DNA of 64,000 bases from Topomyia yanbarensis. Its lineage: Eukaryota > Arthropoda > Insecta > Diptera > Culicidae. The notes below the pieces were generated by a model, which saw only the letters and a program-made list of their open reading frames with translations, made no database searches and was not told where the DNA came from. Each line of letters starts with the position of its first letter. The first letter of the stretch is position 1. The stretch is from positions 208,990,546 through 209,054,545 of the forward strand of contig NC_080670.1 of NCBI RefSeq assembly GCF_030247195.1. The letters are read 5' to 3'. The translations under genes and the position numbers were made by a program. This document shows, piece after piece, positions 1 through 13,252 of the stretch.

Positions 1-120
1 ATTTAAATAATTGATCGAATTTCTCACGGCCTTCTTGGGTGTTTTCTTTTTGTGAATGGCACAAGACACTTTTGGACATGGACATACACTGTAAAAATAC
101 CGTTTACGTTTCTTGTTTAG

Positions 121-240
121 CTCATAGAGGTTTTAACCCTAAGGGTCATTTTTTGGGTTGGAAAAATTTCTAACTCTATGTGTTGAGTTGGAATTAAAAC
201 TCAGGTGAGACTTAGCAACTACGCTACGTTCGCTTCTCAC
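121..240 (-). mobile_element. Diverged tRNA-derived SINE copy
   Basis: Read on the minus strand, this begins with a tRNA-like head containing TAGCGTAGTTGC, close to the Pol III A box TRGCNNAGYNGG. It runs into a body that resembles the better preserved copy at 19369-19536: both share the stretches CTCTAACCCTATG-like and AACCCTNAGGGTCAT-like on one strand or the other. No clear target-site duplication or A tail is visible, so it is an old or truncated insertion. The first 120 bases of the window show nothing recognisable. Confidence 0.5.
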
Positions 241-299
241 ACGAGCTTAAATGATTATCAAAAGTATTCTTCTGGCACATCAACAACCTCGAATCACTG

Positions 300-1560
300 A
301 TAACTCGAACCGGGAACCACCCTGTCACAGCACTAATTCATACAAAAACACAATGGCGCGGTGGCCCTCCAACAATCGGAACTCCTAGCGGCAACCTCCT
401 CCTTCTCCTTACGATCGTGGGACGATTTATTTTTTCCTCATGTTAATGAGGCAGCGGAGAATAGACGAAGCAAAAAAATCAAGATGACGGAAAGGAGCAA
501 ACCCGAAAAATTAAACCGATGCAGCTGCCCCACTTTACGAGCCTTCAACTCACTGCTTTAGTGGCACTGGATTTAGTCACAGATTCCAATTGGAACACGA
601 TCGATCTTTAAAGGGTTCCTCCGCTGCGATCGTCGTCCGTCTTTAATTTGCACTTGCAGTCCGTCCATCACACACGTAATAAGTGTTGAAACAATTCATT
701 AGCCTGAAAACTGACTACAATAGAGAGAAAAAAAAACCTGTCTCACGGTCTCACACCAATGAACACGCACACCGAGACAGAGAGCAAAAAAAACTGTCAT
801 CCATTATCAAATGATGCTTTAATTGAATCTCGTTCAGATTCCCTGCCTGCTTACGTTCAGAGTCCGGGGCCACCCTCGCACTCCGCACTCCGACCGACAC
901 CTCACACATACACGAATGCACATTAGCACAAGAGCTGGAGTCGAAAAAAAAATCGCAAACACGGTCGCCATACACTAAAACACACTCACACACTCCGTCA
1001 CTAGCACTGCCTGCACAAACACACTCCAACACCCGCGCTCGCACAGAAGGGCGCTGTGCTGGGAGGGGGGAGGGGAGGGAGAGGCGGGTCGCAGTAGAAA
1101 ATTTTCTACTCCAGACATCTTCACCCGTCGTGGTGTCGAAAAGTGTCCGAAGCAATTTGCCAATGGCAGGAAAATCGTCCGAAATTCGGCCCAAACCGCG
1201 GACGATGGCCGCCAACTTTACCAAATCGCAGTAGCCCACCGGTTGCACTACACACTACGCACTAAATCTACTTGGAAAGGTGGTGGCTAAAGTGATCCAG
1301 AACCATTCGAAACTTGCAGCGATAGCACGAACGAAGCTGTTGAGTTTGCTATTCTTAAGATTACATTGACTGACGATGATTTTTTGCTGGCGACTGGAGC
1401 TGTACGGGATGGTTGGTACGTACCCGTGCCTCTGCTATACGGGGGCCTGAGAGCAGGGTCGGACGCGTGTGTGGCTACGTGAAATGAGCAGGGCGGTGCG
1501 AGTCGGTGAGAGTAATGGTGGCGGGCTCTGGTGGAATTATGGACGGGATAATGTCGACTA
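300..1560 (-). promoter_or_regulatory. CpG-rich block, possible promoter and 5' leader of a minus-strand gene
   Basis: This stretch has many more CG dinucleotides than the AT-rich DNA around it. On the minus strand it has the GTGTGTG/CAGTG-rich style common in insect 5' untranslated exons, and an initiator-like TCAGTT lies near 705-715. Open frames of up to about 165 codons begin only with GTG or TTG and resemble no family I know, so I do not call them genes. A minus-strand gene beginning here would run off the left edge. An alternative is an upstream promoter of onecut read on the plus strand. The evidence is compositional only. Confidence 0.3.
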
Positions 1561-4540
1561 TATAGATGCTATTTTTATAGCATGGCGGATACAGAGCGAT
1601 TTTGAGCATGTTAAATGCCAGAGTGGATCTAGTATAACGTTAAAAAGGTATTGTTATTATAACGAAAGTGAAGGTAGAACTGCTTGTGCCACTTTTCTGA
1701 AATAGCTGAGACGTGGAACATTGCTTAGGTTAGTGTAAACATTTTCGAATTACGCAAAAAAAAACAAACAAGTTCGTAGTTTAAATTTTTGATGCATGGT
1801 TTTTCCGTGCTTCAATAAAAAATTTGAAACTTGCGATTCCGCTTCAGTTTATGGCTATCCAACCACCACTTTGGTGATGTTTCCATCCAATAGCTTGGTT
1901 GTAAATTAGGTTCCAAATTAACACATTTGATACAGATGCATTTAGCCTAATGACAAACAATATTGAGCATGATGACCGTACAATTCGTAGTTGCTACTCC
2001 GTGATTGACCAGAACAAGCAAAATTGCACAGAGAATTACCGAATGGGGCCCGGAGGCAGCTATCCATTCTCAATGGGCACGGTTCGAGAGTTCCATACAT
2101 TGAAATTCCAATAACGGCGCCGGCCACGTCCTTACAGTCATCGGGGAAGGGAAGGAATGTTAGTATAACAAACATTTCTATGGAGACCGTGTACACCTCT
2201 GCATCTTCACGTTTGCCACGGGAAGGAGTTTCTATTAGTAGGATGGGGTAAAGAGCTACACAAATCTGGAATTCACCTTGATGAGCGATACGATCTATGT
2301 AACTCTCAGTAGTGTTATCGTGTGTTTATTGCTCTGGGCAGCCGGCTGCCGAGAATTTATGGTAGATTTATCGTTCATTGAATTAATTTTAAAATGCTTG
2401 AATTGTTAAAAAAAGAAACTTTAATCAAATCAAAGGCAGGTGTGAACGATTTTATTATTTCTTGCTCCTTCATTTTGGTGTATTCCAAAAACAATACAAT
2501 ATAATGATTGCTTTTAGTGCCTCGAGACATACGCATTATTTACCGTGTGCCAATTTTGGTATTATTATTAAAGACAATTACATATTGGCTTCTTTCTCCG
2601 CGGACGATTGATTCTTATGTTATATATTTTCGCGCGTTGTTATGCTATCTGAGGCACATTTTAAACGTATAAAATAAGCCCCCCCCCCGGAAAATCTGAA
2701 ACGACTAATTTTGTATGTCGGATATACAGCCGATGATATATGCGCGTTTTTTACGCTAAATTTTAGAACAAGATTAAAAACAATAAAAAAGAAAAGATAA
2801 CTTGTCACTTTTGCGTCAATAATAAAGCTACAATATGTTTATACCTATGAAGAAATATGGATAACGTGACAGTAATATAATGCATGTACTATTCCAAAGC
2901 ATATGCAAGGCCTCAATACAATAAGAACAAAAGTAAACTAATGAATATGACAATAATACATGTTTTTCGTGCTGATATGACTGCCTAAAATAGGTAACTG
3001 GTTTTGAGTTTTTCTTACGAATTGTTAATTCTCAACCCTCATCCATAATTCAAAAGTCATCATTCACTCAGACAAGACCATGCGTATTCCCCACGCGCAT
3101 TACATACCCAGTTGATTAGTTTCCTAGTTTGCTCAGTTCAAAGAAATGTCAGCTCGATTGGCATCAACCGGCGGATACGTGTTCCTTTGCAATCCCATCA
3201 AATCAAAGAACATTTAAAATTATATACGATAAAAGATGTGTAATTCAGAATAAAGACTGCTTAATTATTTACATTAAAATAAGATCGGTAAAAAATAGTT
3301 GCATAACCAAGCTGTGTTCGGTTGACTGCATATTTTTAATCAAATTTTTCAAGGTTTCTTGTCAAATCAACAACTATCCAATCCTTGAAAAGTGACTCAA
3401 ACGGACCGAAACGTCAGATGAAGACAAAATAGTTCGTTTATATTCAAAGTAAGACCGCATAGCCAGTCACATAAGCTAAAAAATGGAAACAGTCAACTAC
3501 AGTTAGATGCTCAAAATACGATCATCATACACATCCACAACCGACTACGAAAGGCTTCACAACATTTAAGACCATTGGTATTGGTATCATATCAATTGGC
3601 AAAAAGTGTCTAAATTATCTTGAAAGAGTCTGGCGTCTTTATTGCATTCAATGAGGAGGAGAATAATTGGAAGTCCTTAGTAAGAATTAATTTGAGGGAC
3701 TTCAGCGACAGGTGAACGTCATTCATATATCAAATAAATATAGTAGGTCACAGGTGACTACCCTGTGGAATAGCGAAGGTGTTTGCGTATACCGGTGTGG
3801 AACTTGTATTAGCGCTTGTAACCGCTTGTATCCGTGCGTTAGTTGCGAGCATTTTGTAAAGAATAAGGATTACGAGTATACAGTGAAGATCTGATTTTAT
3901 CAGCTTTTTGACTCGATTTTATCAGCTTCATATGAAATTGATAGTTGGTAGTTTGATGGGCTCTAGAAGAAGAACCAAGATGGACTCGAGTAAATCCTTT
4001 CTTGAGCAAATTTTTCTTATCTTAGAGATCCGAAATATGCGAAAAAATTTAAATTTTGAGCTATCAGGGTCCCTAAGAGAAGTTTAAGCTAAATAATCAG
4101 GAAATGTTATGAGGCTATATCTAGGGACCAAAGAAGAATATTTCAGGATCTCCGGTTTGTTAAAAAGAAAGAAAAATATATGTCCCGATTTTATCAATGT
4201 CCCAGTTTTATCAGCCTTAAATTCACCAAGGGGCTGATAAAAACGGAACTAGACTGTATTACCAAACTGTCGCAGACAGGAAATGCAACGGGAGCGTATT
4301 TTGTACGACAAGTAACTCGCGCATATGTCGTGCGAAATGATCAATCAATTAATCGGGCCAGACTATCTACTTAGATTCGTCGAGCGCCAGCCATTCCCTG
4401 TGCTCAGTTCGACCTATGTAAAAAGACTCCCTTTTGTGACCATCTTTTTTCTACTGTATATAAGGTTCCAAAACTATTTTTCCTACTGTTGGGTTGGGGA
4501 ACGTTTCGAGGAAGGCTTTTTCAAGATATCAGCGTAAACT
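1561..4540. other. AT-rich intergenic DNA with minor repeat traces
   Basis: I see no gene. Two traces stand out. A segment at about 2335-2400, with the core CTCTGGGCAGCCGG, is repeated in the same orientation at about 6311-6375. Around 3892-3930 and 4185-4250 there are several copies of TTTATCAG and its complement in direct and inverted order, which looks like the ends of a decayed MITE. A run of nine C lies near 2681-2689. Confidence 0.5.
3383..3420 (+). other. Hammerhead-like motif remnant (GACCGAAACGTC)
   Basis: The sequence CTCAAACGGACCGAAACGTC occurs here and again, identically, at 44341-44360. The part GACC-GAAAC-GTC resembles the 3' half of the hammerhead ribozymes carried by Penelope-like retroelements: the closing side of stem II, the invariant GAAA, then a palindromic ACGT that could form a very short stem III. 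The expected CTGANGA core upstream is degraded (TTGAAAA), so this copy is probably not active. Confidence 0.35.
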
Positions 4541-4754
4541 AGTTTACACTGAACACCATGGAACTATGCAGCATTTTTGATGTACAGTGTATACAATAAA
4601 GTACCCACATTGCTTCCTTGTGTGACTTACTGACATACAATAAATTAGGAGACAAAGCTGCCATTCGTTCGCACAAACGATATCCCAGTCGGACAGAAAA
4701 ATATTAGTCATTTGCGATTGACGCCTACAATCATAGCCTGTATAGTCGTTCCAC

Positions 4755-5240
4755 TTCCTGGTCATTTCTTTCTTGCTCTTTGCCTCTTCTTTGATCTTCC
4801 GAAGTTCGCGCTTCGTCATGGCCCAGTAGGTTTCGATCGGGCAAGGTTCAAAACAGTTTGATTGGTTTATGTCTCTTCGCAAAAAGATCCACGACTACAT
4901 ACTACACCTACGCGATTTTGAGGTACCCGCTTTTGTAAATCTAACCGTTTCTGGTAGCTTTGATGATATGATTTACCACAAGTTCATATGGCTTGCCAAA
5001 TCAGGTACTTCGAAGCGAATTTCGACTACTTCTTCCCGCTTGAAACGGTCATTCACAGCATATTTGTACCTACGCTTGAAATATTTTCGGTCCGTCAACT
5101 TTCCAAAAGCACAAGACGACAACTTAGAATTTTGGATTGAAAAAAAATCCTTTCGCGGACGATTTGCCGATTTTTCGCATCTCGACCAAAACATCTCTGA
5201 CAACTGAGCGGAATCTACAGTGGATCTGGACAAAACTTAG
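4755..5240 (-). pseudogene. Dead Tc1/mariner-type transposase, C-terminal part
   Basis: Two minus-strand segments lie in one reading frame, separated by stop codons between about 4883 and 4972. The upstream one contains VPDLASHM, resembling the second-Asp motif WPDLASCHY of DD34E transposases. The downstream one contains NCFEPCPIETYWAMTKREL, matching the NCPELRPIExYWA motif that holds the third catalytic acidic residue. Internal stops and missing N-terminal DNA-binding helices show it is inactive. Terminal inverted repeats were not found. The spacing and motif order support IS630-Tc1-mariner; a finer clade cannot be given. Confidence 0.65.
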
Positions 5241-5339
5241 CAAATTTTGGGCTAGAAAAGCGTCACACTTCTCATTCTATTTTATAACCTATTCGGTTGA
5301 AGACCGCTTTCAAAATCACTGATTTAGGAATGTTCTCAC

Positions 5340-6000
5340 GAAAAGAAAAAGGTTTGAGATTACATAGTTCGACAAACAATGCACTTGTGTGTGCATAATA
5401 CTAAGTAAGTATGGAAAACTACACTTTCAAAACATAGTATAGAGCCATGATGTCTTCAGCAAAGTTGTAGAAAATCTTATTTAAAACAACTTAATTGAAG
5501 ACATCAAAGTTCTATATACGCAGCATACCAAGATATGTTAAGATATTAACGAATAAAAACCCTATAAATCACGTTGTTCGAATATTACTGTGTATGATAA
5601 TATGTTGGATATGTTGACCTTCTGCAAAGTTGTTTGAAAAATCAAAAACAGATCTTTATGCAAGATATGAGTTTCTAATTCATGCAATGAAAAAGTTGTA
5701 ATGAAAAAACAGGGTTTAAGAAAATTTCGTGATTAGCGTCTCACATCTCGATATGCTGCATAAATATAAATTTGACACCTTTAACAAAATTAGTTCAAGT
5801 GATATTTTAAAAACTTTGCTGAAGACACTAGGTTTCTAACAATTTTTTAAAGTCAATAGTTCTAGGATTAAAAATCACCAAAATTATTTACTCAGAAGAA
5901 GCGATGTATCATGTTGTAAAACTTCTGCGACGATTCCAATTCTCCAAAGTTGACGATTTCGAAATTATATTACTTTGATCGTAAGAAACTGTTTTTGAAC
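5340..6000. repeat. AT-rich dispersed repeat with recurring TTC-GCAAAGTTGTA motif
   Basis: Versions of the motif TCTTCAGCAAAGTTGTAGA recur here in both orientations (around 5453, 5630 and 5815), always next to a GAAGACA-like stretch. The same short motif appears inside an unrelated-looking repeat at about 37387 and, inverted, at about 63895. It has no coding potential that I can see. Confidence 0.4.
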
Positions 6001-8035
6001 ATTCATTTTATATTTCTTCATCCAAATAATACATATACTGTGAACGGAACCTTTGTCCACAAAATCTAATTACGCCATTCAAGTCAGCACTCCACTGTAC
6101 TCCCGAAATAGTCACTAATTTGACTTAGGTTTCGTTTTCCTTAATTTCCAATATAAGTGATACAAAAAATCTTCAAAAACCAATAAAAACCGATCCAATC
6201 GAACGAAAAACGTCAGTTTGCATCGTTTTACTTCTACAATTGATTGGTTGAAGAGGAATCCTCTGCATTTACACATGTATCACGAGAATAGCAGTATCAT
6301 GCAATAAAACCTCTGGGCAGCCGGTTGTCGAGATCTTTCCAAATTTATCATATGTTGCATTGATACGATTTTCAAAACATGCAACAGAGAACAGAAACGA
6401 CGTTTGGATCCGATGAAGCCGGAGTGAATCAGACTTTTGCCTATTCTATCATTTACCTAATAACAGAAGGGTACGTAGACAAAATATGGAACAATCTCAC
6501 CGAAAGCAACGGTAATTTCTATCGTGTCAATCTTTATAGAAGTGCGAAAGTAACCTGTACAGTCGCGTTTCACTGTCTTTTCGTAATTATAGAAAAGCAC
6601 GACTTTTTCGTTTGTCTCCCGCGGTGAATGGTTTAACAGAGTCACAATATTTCGTGCACTTTCACTACCGAACAGAAAAAAATATTTTTTTTATTTTCTC
6701 GTCGCACGACCAGAAATCATCACGGCATGAATATATTCCTAACAAAAACATCGAATTTACATCAAATAACAACTCAAAATCAAGAGCACAGAAAATAACT
6801 TAAATCATAGTAGTGCTGTCACCTCCTGTTGAGAAGTGACAACCTTCCTTAGAGTAAAATGAAGAATGTTTCAACATTGATGCATTTTGATTCCAAGACC
6901 CGATTTATGACTTTACCCTCAAGCGTTTGCACTTTTCACGATATACACTTAAAAGTTAGCGACTAGAAATTTATTCATTTGGTTGAAATTTTATATCTCG
7001 CGGAAAGAATGTCTCATGCGCCAATGTTTGACTCGTTGACAAAATTTACGGGCAATTTAGAGCGAACGAAGGCAGTAATTTTCAATCTGGGGTCCGCGGA
7101 ACTCTGTAGGGTCGCGAAAGAGTTGCTGAGAGTTTGCGAATTATTTTTCCTCTTTTCAATCGTAATGTATTGCATGAACGGTAATTCGATTTAAAATCAC
7201 GAAGATCTCTACAACCCTCGGTGGTTTAATATAGGTACATGTTAGAAAAAAGGTTTTTTTACCATTACAAACCCGCCTGACGTCGTATCGTAATAATAGT
7301 TACGTACCTGAAAATAGAAACAAAAAAATCAAATTTAGTTAATCTCAAATAATAACATTCAACTACTAATTTAAAATGTCCACACCTAAAATGATTTACG
7401 AGCCTTTTTTGGCCCTAATTACTCGACCTACAATCGGTGGAATACGTATCAATATTGATATTGCCGCCTTTGAACCCAAAGTAACCATAAGCATTAAGCC
7501 ATTGCACTATATTTACAATTCAATCGAGCTCTACATTAGCATTATAAATGCATAAAAGCTTAACCATAATATAGCATTGGTGACAGTTCTGTATACGTAT
7601 ATAAAGCTGATATAACGCATACATGCATATATGGATCTCTAAAGCATAAATGATCTATACATGCAATCAGTGCTACTATAGAGCAAATATAAGGCCAATA
7701 TAATGTTATTGTGGTACTATTCGTTATGCATCTCCTCTTGAGTATTATATTCGTCTTGTTTAATTGCTCTCTCAAGAGAGCTGAGGCTACCCGAAATGAT
7801 GAAGTACTGATCTGTGGGTATAGAAGCGCTTCGAACGCTTCTTAATTTTATCTCCGTGCTGTTTGTATGCAGGGCTTGCCGGAAGTTCATGCAGAATCTT
7901 TGTAAAAAAAATCGTCTCTTAGCTACAAGAATCACCCTAATGCTCTCCCCAACATTTCCGCACCTGTTTGAAATGGATACGATTCATGACCCGCGGTACA
8001 AACAGATCCGGCGAAGTCACTCGAAGCGAGGCTAA
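6001..8035. other. Intergenic DNA, no recognised feature
   Basis: The sequence is AT-rich. The open frames here are short and have no family signature. The only repeat noted is the CTCTGGGCAGCCGG segment at about 6311-6375, shared with 2335-2400. Confidence 0.5.
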
Positions 8036-8039
8036 GATA

Positions 8040-8275
8040 GTGCAAGTAGACTTCCTCTGCTCGATTTTTGCTGAATGCAATTGCTTGCAATCATAAAAAC
8101 TCAACCTGTTAAGTGAAGGGTCCTTGAAGCAGCACACTCCGTACTTCATTAGAATTTGAACGACAGACCCTGTTTGGAGACCACACCAACAATCTCTACT
8201 GTCCAGGCTGGTACATAGGCACGATAGTACCGCGCAAAACGTTCACTATCACCTGACCTAAAAATCATACTATTC
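8040..8275 (-). pseudogene. Fragment of a repeated peptide-coding family (copy 1)
   Basis: The minus strand reads AYVPAWTVEIVGVVS, then stops and shifts frame to MKYGVCCFKDPS. The same order of motifs recurs at 27925-28060, 28650-28745, 29440-29620, 31520-31745 and 32838-32930. The inferred ancestral pattern is YVP-R-VEIDGVV, then LKCE-LMKYG, then CC-KDP. Conserved cysteines suggest a protein-coding ancestor, perhaps a gene inside a transposable element. I do not recognise the family. This copy is broken by stops and a frameshift. Confidence 0.45.
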
Positions 8276-8280
8276 CAAGG

Positions 8281-8949
8281 AATTCACACTTTTTAATTTT
8301 CGATTGTTTTAGTTGCTCTAATTAAGAGAAGATAAGGTTATTTCAGTTAAAAATGTTCTAACTTCGTCTCATCACTACTATGATAGATCAACTTGGTCAC
8401 CAGATCGATGTTAAATCGGTCTGCCTTGATATTGATTTAAAACTAAACCACCAAACAATTAACTACACTAGTGTTTTGTGTTGTTTTGGCAAAAAAGATT
8501 ACGAACAATGTATTAAAATGAAATAATATTTGATTATTAGATTAGATCCTCAATTTCAGAAGTAGCTCGAAAGTTTTTGAGAATATTTCGAATAAATAAT
8601 TTCAACAAAATAGTATTCAAATTCAGTGTTTGAAAATTTTCTCGGGGCTCGGGTTTTAGAGGTCAAAAAGTCAGATATCTTTAGTAAAAAATCAGGCATA
8701 TCCAAATAAGGTCTAGTTTACATATTTATATGGGTAAGAATATTGCCAAAACTAGCAACTATTCACGGAAATACATTGACATTCAGTGTGTGAAATTTGG
8801 AATATCAGTGAAATTCGAAACGAAAAATAAATATTTTCTTTGCGCTTTTAATTTTACTTGTTTAAGCTTTTCTGTAAATTACAAATCAAAATTCTCAATT
8901 CACGACAAACTTATCCCAAACAACCCTCTAGCGTAAAGTTCTCAAAACT
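8281..8949. other. AT-rich intergenic DNA, nothing recognised
   Basis: No coding, RNA or repeat signal could be supported here. Confidence 0.5.
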
Positions 8950-10440
8950 ACCCTGTCCAGATATTCACTCACCACCAAAAACAACCCCTTTTTAATCGAA
9001 CAACCCGAAGACCGAGAAGCCAACAACCCTGCACATTTCATCCTAACCGCATACATACACTGAAAGCCTTGCAGTAGTTATCATCGTCGTCGTCGAGCAA
9101 CGACGAAAGAAAACAGGCAGCGGAGAAGACGAAAAAAAAACTCGACTTTTCATCGAGCGACTCCATTTTCTCGTTTCTCGCGACTCCACTTCGACCGAGC
9201 TGGGAGCAGGATATCATGGTGGTTCTTCACTGTTATTGCAGCAAAATTTGCACCCGCGATTACCGTCGGTTCTAGGGATCTTGATCACTCCTGCCCACTC
9301 CGGACCGGAGCAGCGAAAGCGAAAGGAAGAAGGACAATGGATCGCAGGTAGGCAGTTCCGCTCGCCAGCAGTAGTAGGTTCTCCAGTAGCAGCAAAATTG
9401 CTATCGCTTGCTAGGATCTAGAATATATTTTTTCTCCTCTACTACCCTCGTAGAACCTAAAAGTGTCATTGGTGCAAGTTTTTTTCCTCCTCGAGCAGCG
9501 GAGGGGGCTCCACCTCCGCGCGTTGGTTGCTCCTGGTAGTGCTGAGTGGCTGACGGGGGGCACAGTGTGAGTGTTTGTCCTGTGTGGTGAGGAACAGGAA
9601 AAAGGACGAATAAGGGTCGGTTGGTGGGCAGGTGTTATGTCTTCCTTCCTTCCTGCCGTGACGGGGTATAGATCGCAGTTGGCGAAAATTAGCATTAGTT
9701 TTCAGTGTTTTTAATTGCACACTTCAGTGTGCAAGTGCCCTTGCTGGCTTTGAGACCCATCAAGGTGGTGGTAGTGCTACGAAAAGGACTCAAAAGTATG
9801 CACTGTGTGTTTCGGTGCGAGTAGGGAAATTATGTAAATCCGTCTTCGTCAGGACGGAACGGGATCAACAAATTCAATGCACCTGGAGGAAAGTTCATTG
9901 CTACATGGGTGAAAGGAAGAAATAAAAAATGGTGGTCAAAACAAGTTGAGTGACGGGAGCAGAGCAGGACCAGGACTTTCGGAAGAATAGTTTTCGCTGA
10001 TTCGGTGTGTAGTAAAGTGTTATTGTTTTCGAGTAAGTGGCGAATGCAAAATGAATATTTGTTGAAAGAAGATTTTCACCACGTTCTAGAACGCTCGCGT
10101 AGGCGAAGTGTGTGAGGAAGAAGAATTTCATGCTTCGGAAAATAAAAAAAGACCGTAGGACGTGAGTGCTACCGATGGAAGTATGGTGTCTGAATTGTTC
10201 GGTATATAAATTTTCTTTAGGTGAAGTGGAACCATAACAACACAACTAATAATTCTGTGATGTCGTAAACGTAGAGGTCCTCTTCGGTGCTTAAAGGAGC
10301 TTTTAGATATGAGAATCTTGAACAGAATGTCGCGTGATGACGTAGTTGACAGCTGCAGAAGAGTAGGGGAACTCATACTCGCTCATGTAGAAAACTTTCC
10401 GTCCTCTGTGCTTCGAACTAACCTTTTGGATAAAAATTGA
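8950..10440 (+). promoter_or_regulatory. onecut: Probable onecut promoter and 5' untranslated exon region
   Basis: This CpG-richer block precedes the onecut coding exon on the same strand and has the GTGTG/CAGTGTGC-rich look of insect 5' leaders. A GTCGTCGTCGTC-type run occurs around 9088-9100. Possible splice donors are CAG|GTAGGC after 9347 and GAC|GTGAGT after 10161; either could join the acceptor at 13141/13142. The exact start site and donor cannot be fixed without transcript data. Open frames here are short and not convincing. Confidence 0.4.
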
Positions 10441-10779
10441 GGGTATCACAGTCGTAAGACAAAATATGTCTACTTGTTTGTGCGTGTCTTCAAGATGAAA
10501 TTGTTTATTACTTTATTTTTATACATGAAAAAAGATTCGCTACGTTTCTGTAAGACCGAACACAGAATCGTTTAAAAATGCGTGAATTTCATAATGCACT
10601 TTAATTTTCTGTGTGTAACTCGTAACTCCTGGATAGCACATTTGTGTTAAAGAACATTTACCCCGTAACTGTATTTATTATTCATGATTTGTTAATCTTC
10701 ATCAGTGATTTTGATCTAAATCCAATTGCAGCCAAAAAGTTTACGAAAAAAGTTTATTTCAACATTCAGGTTCAAAACC

Positions 10780-11240
10780 TAAAAATTTCTAGTTCAAAGA
10801 ATCCAGAAAAATATAACAAAAATCACAGGGCTCCAAATGAAGGAATTCAGAAACTTGAATCCGAGTTTCGAAATTCACATACCGGAATTCGGATCCTAAA
10901 TTCACCTCAAATTAACTAATCTAAAATAGTAGCCAGAATCTAGACAGCAGAAATTCGGATAGAGAAACCTAATCAGGTCTAGGCTCAGAATCTAAGTCCC
11001 CATCATCCATCAGAATACAGAACAAGAAGTAAGAATGTACGCGTCTAGAGTCCAGCATTCTAAAGTCCGAACTCGGAAGTCCAGATTCAAAGTTATAAAA
11101 CCCAAGGTCTCCCAGTCCCTAACTCGTCAAATTTCAGAATCCAGAGCCCAGAAATCAGAAACAAGACTCGAACGTCCAAATATCCGAATTGAGCATAATT
11201 GATCGAAAAATTAGAATCAAAACCTCAGTATCGCAGAATC
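10780..11240. repeat. Degenerate AGAATCCAGAA-type simple repeat
   Basis: Short variants of TCAGAATCCAGAA follow one another with no fixed period. It looks like a decayed minisatellite, similar in style to those at 22150-22640 and 43560-43790. Confidence 0.4.
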
Positions 11241-11299
11241 CCCGATCCCAATACTGCGCTTCCCATTGATTCCTGGACCACCAATATTTAGAACCGTCT

Positions 11300-12075
11300 A
11301 CGTTGGTTACCTTCATTTCCTTCTCACGTGGTTATTCAAGTGTAACCAATCATCGAACATTACTCCCTTCTGTTTCAGTAAACGTTCCAATACTATTATT
11401 ATGCCCATTGATGTGATCTGAGCCTGCTTAGGCGCTTTGCAGTTGCTAACTATCACCACCTCCGTTTTGTGGTGGGCTAGCTGTAACTGGACTCCATCCA
11501 TCTAGTATTCTACTGGAAATTGTTTCCGAAATTCGAACTGTCTGTTCGACAGACCACCTTCACACTCAGGCATAGTGCCACCCTATTCAGGTATCCAGCA
11601 GGTATATGGGCTTGTATGATGCTAGAACTCATGGCAGTTTCCCTGGTTTGGGCAGTAGAACTAACTTCTAGATTTTCCTGGGAAATCTGTCTGGGATTAT
11701 CCTTCTTCAAACCATTTCGTCATCACAGTCCTGAGCATGTACACATCCTCCAGGATCGAATTGTTAATGCCACGTTAGGGATTTAATTGGAACCGAGAGC
11801 TTTCAGCGCTTTCACACCTTTTCAGCCGATGGTCCTTTGATCTTCGCCATCACTACTCGAAAAGCGTTACCCGAAAGATTGCCATCAGTTTCTCGGCGCA
11901 GCCCTTTGTAGCAGTTTGATTTGCTTGTCTTTAGCTTCTGTTTTGGAATATTTCTGACTGCTCGGTACATTATACTTCTTGCTTCTCCATCTGTTTCGGT
12001 TCTGGGTCGTTCAGCACGTCTGCTGGTTCCAAGACAGGCGACCTGAAGAGTGCTTAGTGTCTGTTCAAACACCTC
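11300..12075 (-). pseudogene. Dead non-LTR retrotransposon (R1/LOA-like), ends of the reverse transcriptase region
   Basis: On the minus strand, 11812-12072 reads with GNAFRVVMAKIKGPSAEKV, matching the conserved linker before the reverse transcriptase in R1/LOA-like LINEs. Further down the strand, 11313-11501 reads LAHHKTEVVIVSNCKAP followed by LKQKGVMFDDWL, matching the C-terminal reverse transcriptase segment LAxHKTExVLVS...LKYLGVxxD. The catalytic middle (palm, with its DD motif) is not visible between them, so the copy has an internal deletion. It lies in the presumed 5' intron of onecut, in antisense orientation. Confidence 0.65.
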
Positions 12076-12079
12076 TCCG

Positions 12080-13141
12080 GTTGTTTAGTGGATCTGGGGA
12101 TCAATCGTAAAGAACGCACCGACCACTTTTATTTTGCCGGTTACCATCAGCTGGTTGGTAATGTAATTCATTGATACAATGTTACAGAGGTGGAAGTTTT
12201 ACTAAACAGAAAAATGTGTCATTGCCTTGGGAGAATAGTACAACCAACTATAAAAATTAGAAATCTGATAATAATACTAAACATGCTTACCCATCGCTTG
12301 AGACCTCGAGTTGATAATTTCAGCTACCTACGACCATCGAAAAAAATTCTTCAAAACTATATCGTTTCAGATTATTTTTAGATAAGTATTACTGGATAGT
12401 AGATTGAGGTGGTTTTGGATTCAGTCCCAGCCGATTTCGTTATGATTTTTGAGGGATAAAATCAAAGTTTCATCTTCCGTGTATTTGTGTCGAAGGGGTT
12501 GATATCTAAGGTCAATATGCGGAACCTCTCTGTCATTTACCGGACCTACGAAAAAAAGATAATTTTTAAGATTTTGGGTTAAATTTATAAAATGCGGTTT
12601 TGGCTGTAAGAAGTTAGAAAATTATTGGACAAAAAAAATTTAAGGGTGTGATATAATAACAAAGCTAATTTCCCCTCAATTGATTGCCATAGACTCTCAC
12701 TTCCTAGTTCAGTACCTGGCACCCGACTTGACCACATAAAAATGAAAAAATACTTGTTTGAAATAGCGAAGAACAGGTTACAAAATCTTATGCTTTATTC
12801 CAAATTCATTATTGAATTTAGGCATTATTTTTTTACTATTTACACAAAAGTAATGAAAATTTAGAGCCATACTACTCAAGTGAGAGCAAGGATTTGAAAT
12901 ATACAGATCGGAAAACTAGAAGTGGCAGGGTCATTCGAAATAGGATTTTAAATCTTACGGACTAATCTTTTGTCTTCTGCTGGCAGGAGTCCAGTAAGCA
13001 TTTATTCAGTCCAAAATTCGAAAGGCTCTATTAGAAAAGTTACACTACATATTGAACGACTATTGTTTCTCCGATATCTTTGACATATATCTATTCAACC
13101 ACCACTAAAACCACTACCTGTTTTCTCTTCCCTTTTTCCAG
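12080..13141 (+). other. onecut: 3' part of presumed 5' UTR intron of onecut, with splice acceptor
   Basis: This is AT-rich and without genes. It ends in a pyrimidine tract and AG (CTTCCCTTTTTCCAG) at 13127-13141, a strong splice acceptor 111 bases before the onecut start codon. The leader piece 13142-13252 follows it. Confidence 0.5.
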
Positions 13142-13252
13142 AACCGTGAGGATCTAGTCTCATAAATAAATTTAAAGAGAGCAAACAAAACGCAAAAAAA
13201 TACAAACGAAGAAACCAACTTCGACCACTCTCGCGTCTAAGTCAACCAAAGT

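Noticed and set aside
751..1248. 165-codon minus-strand frame
   Set aside because: It begins with GTG, is low in domain-like sequence, and fits a 5' leader better.
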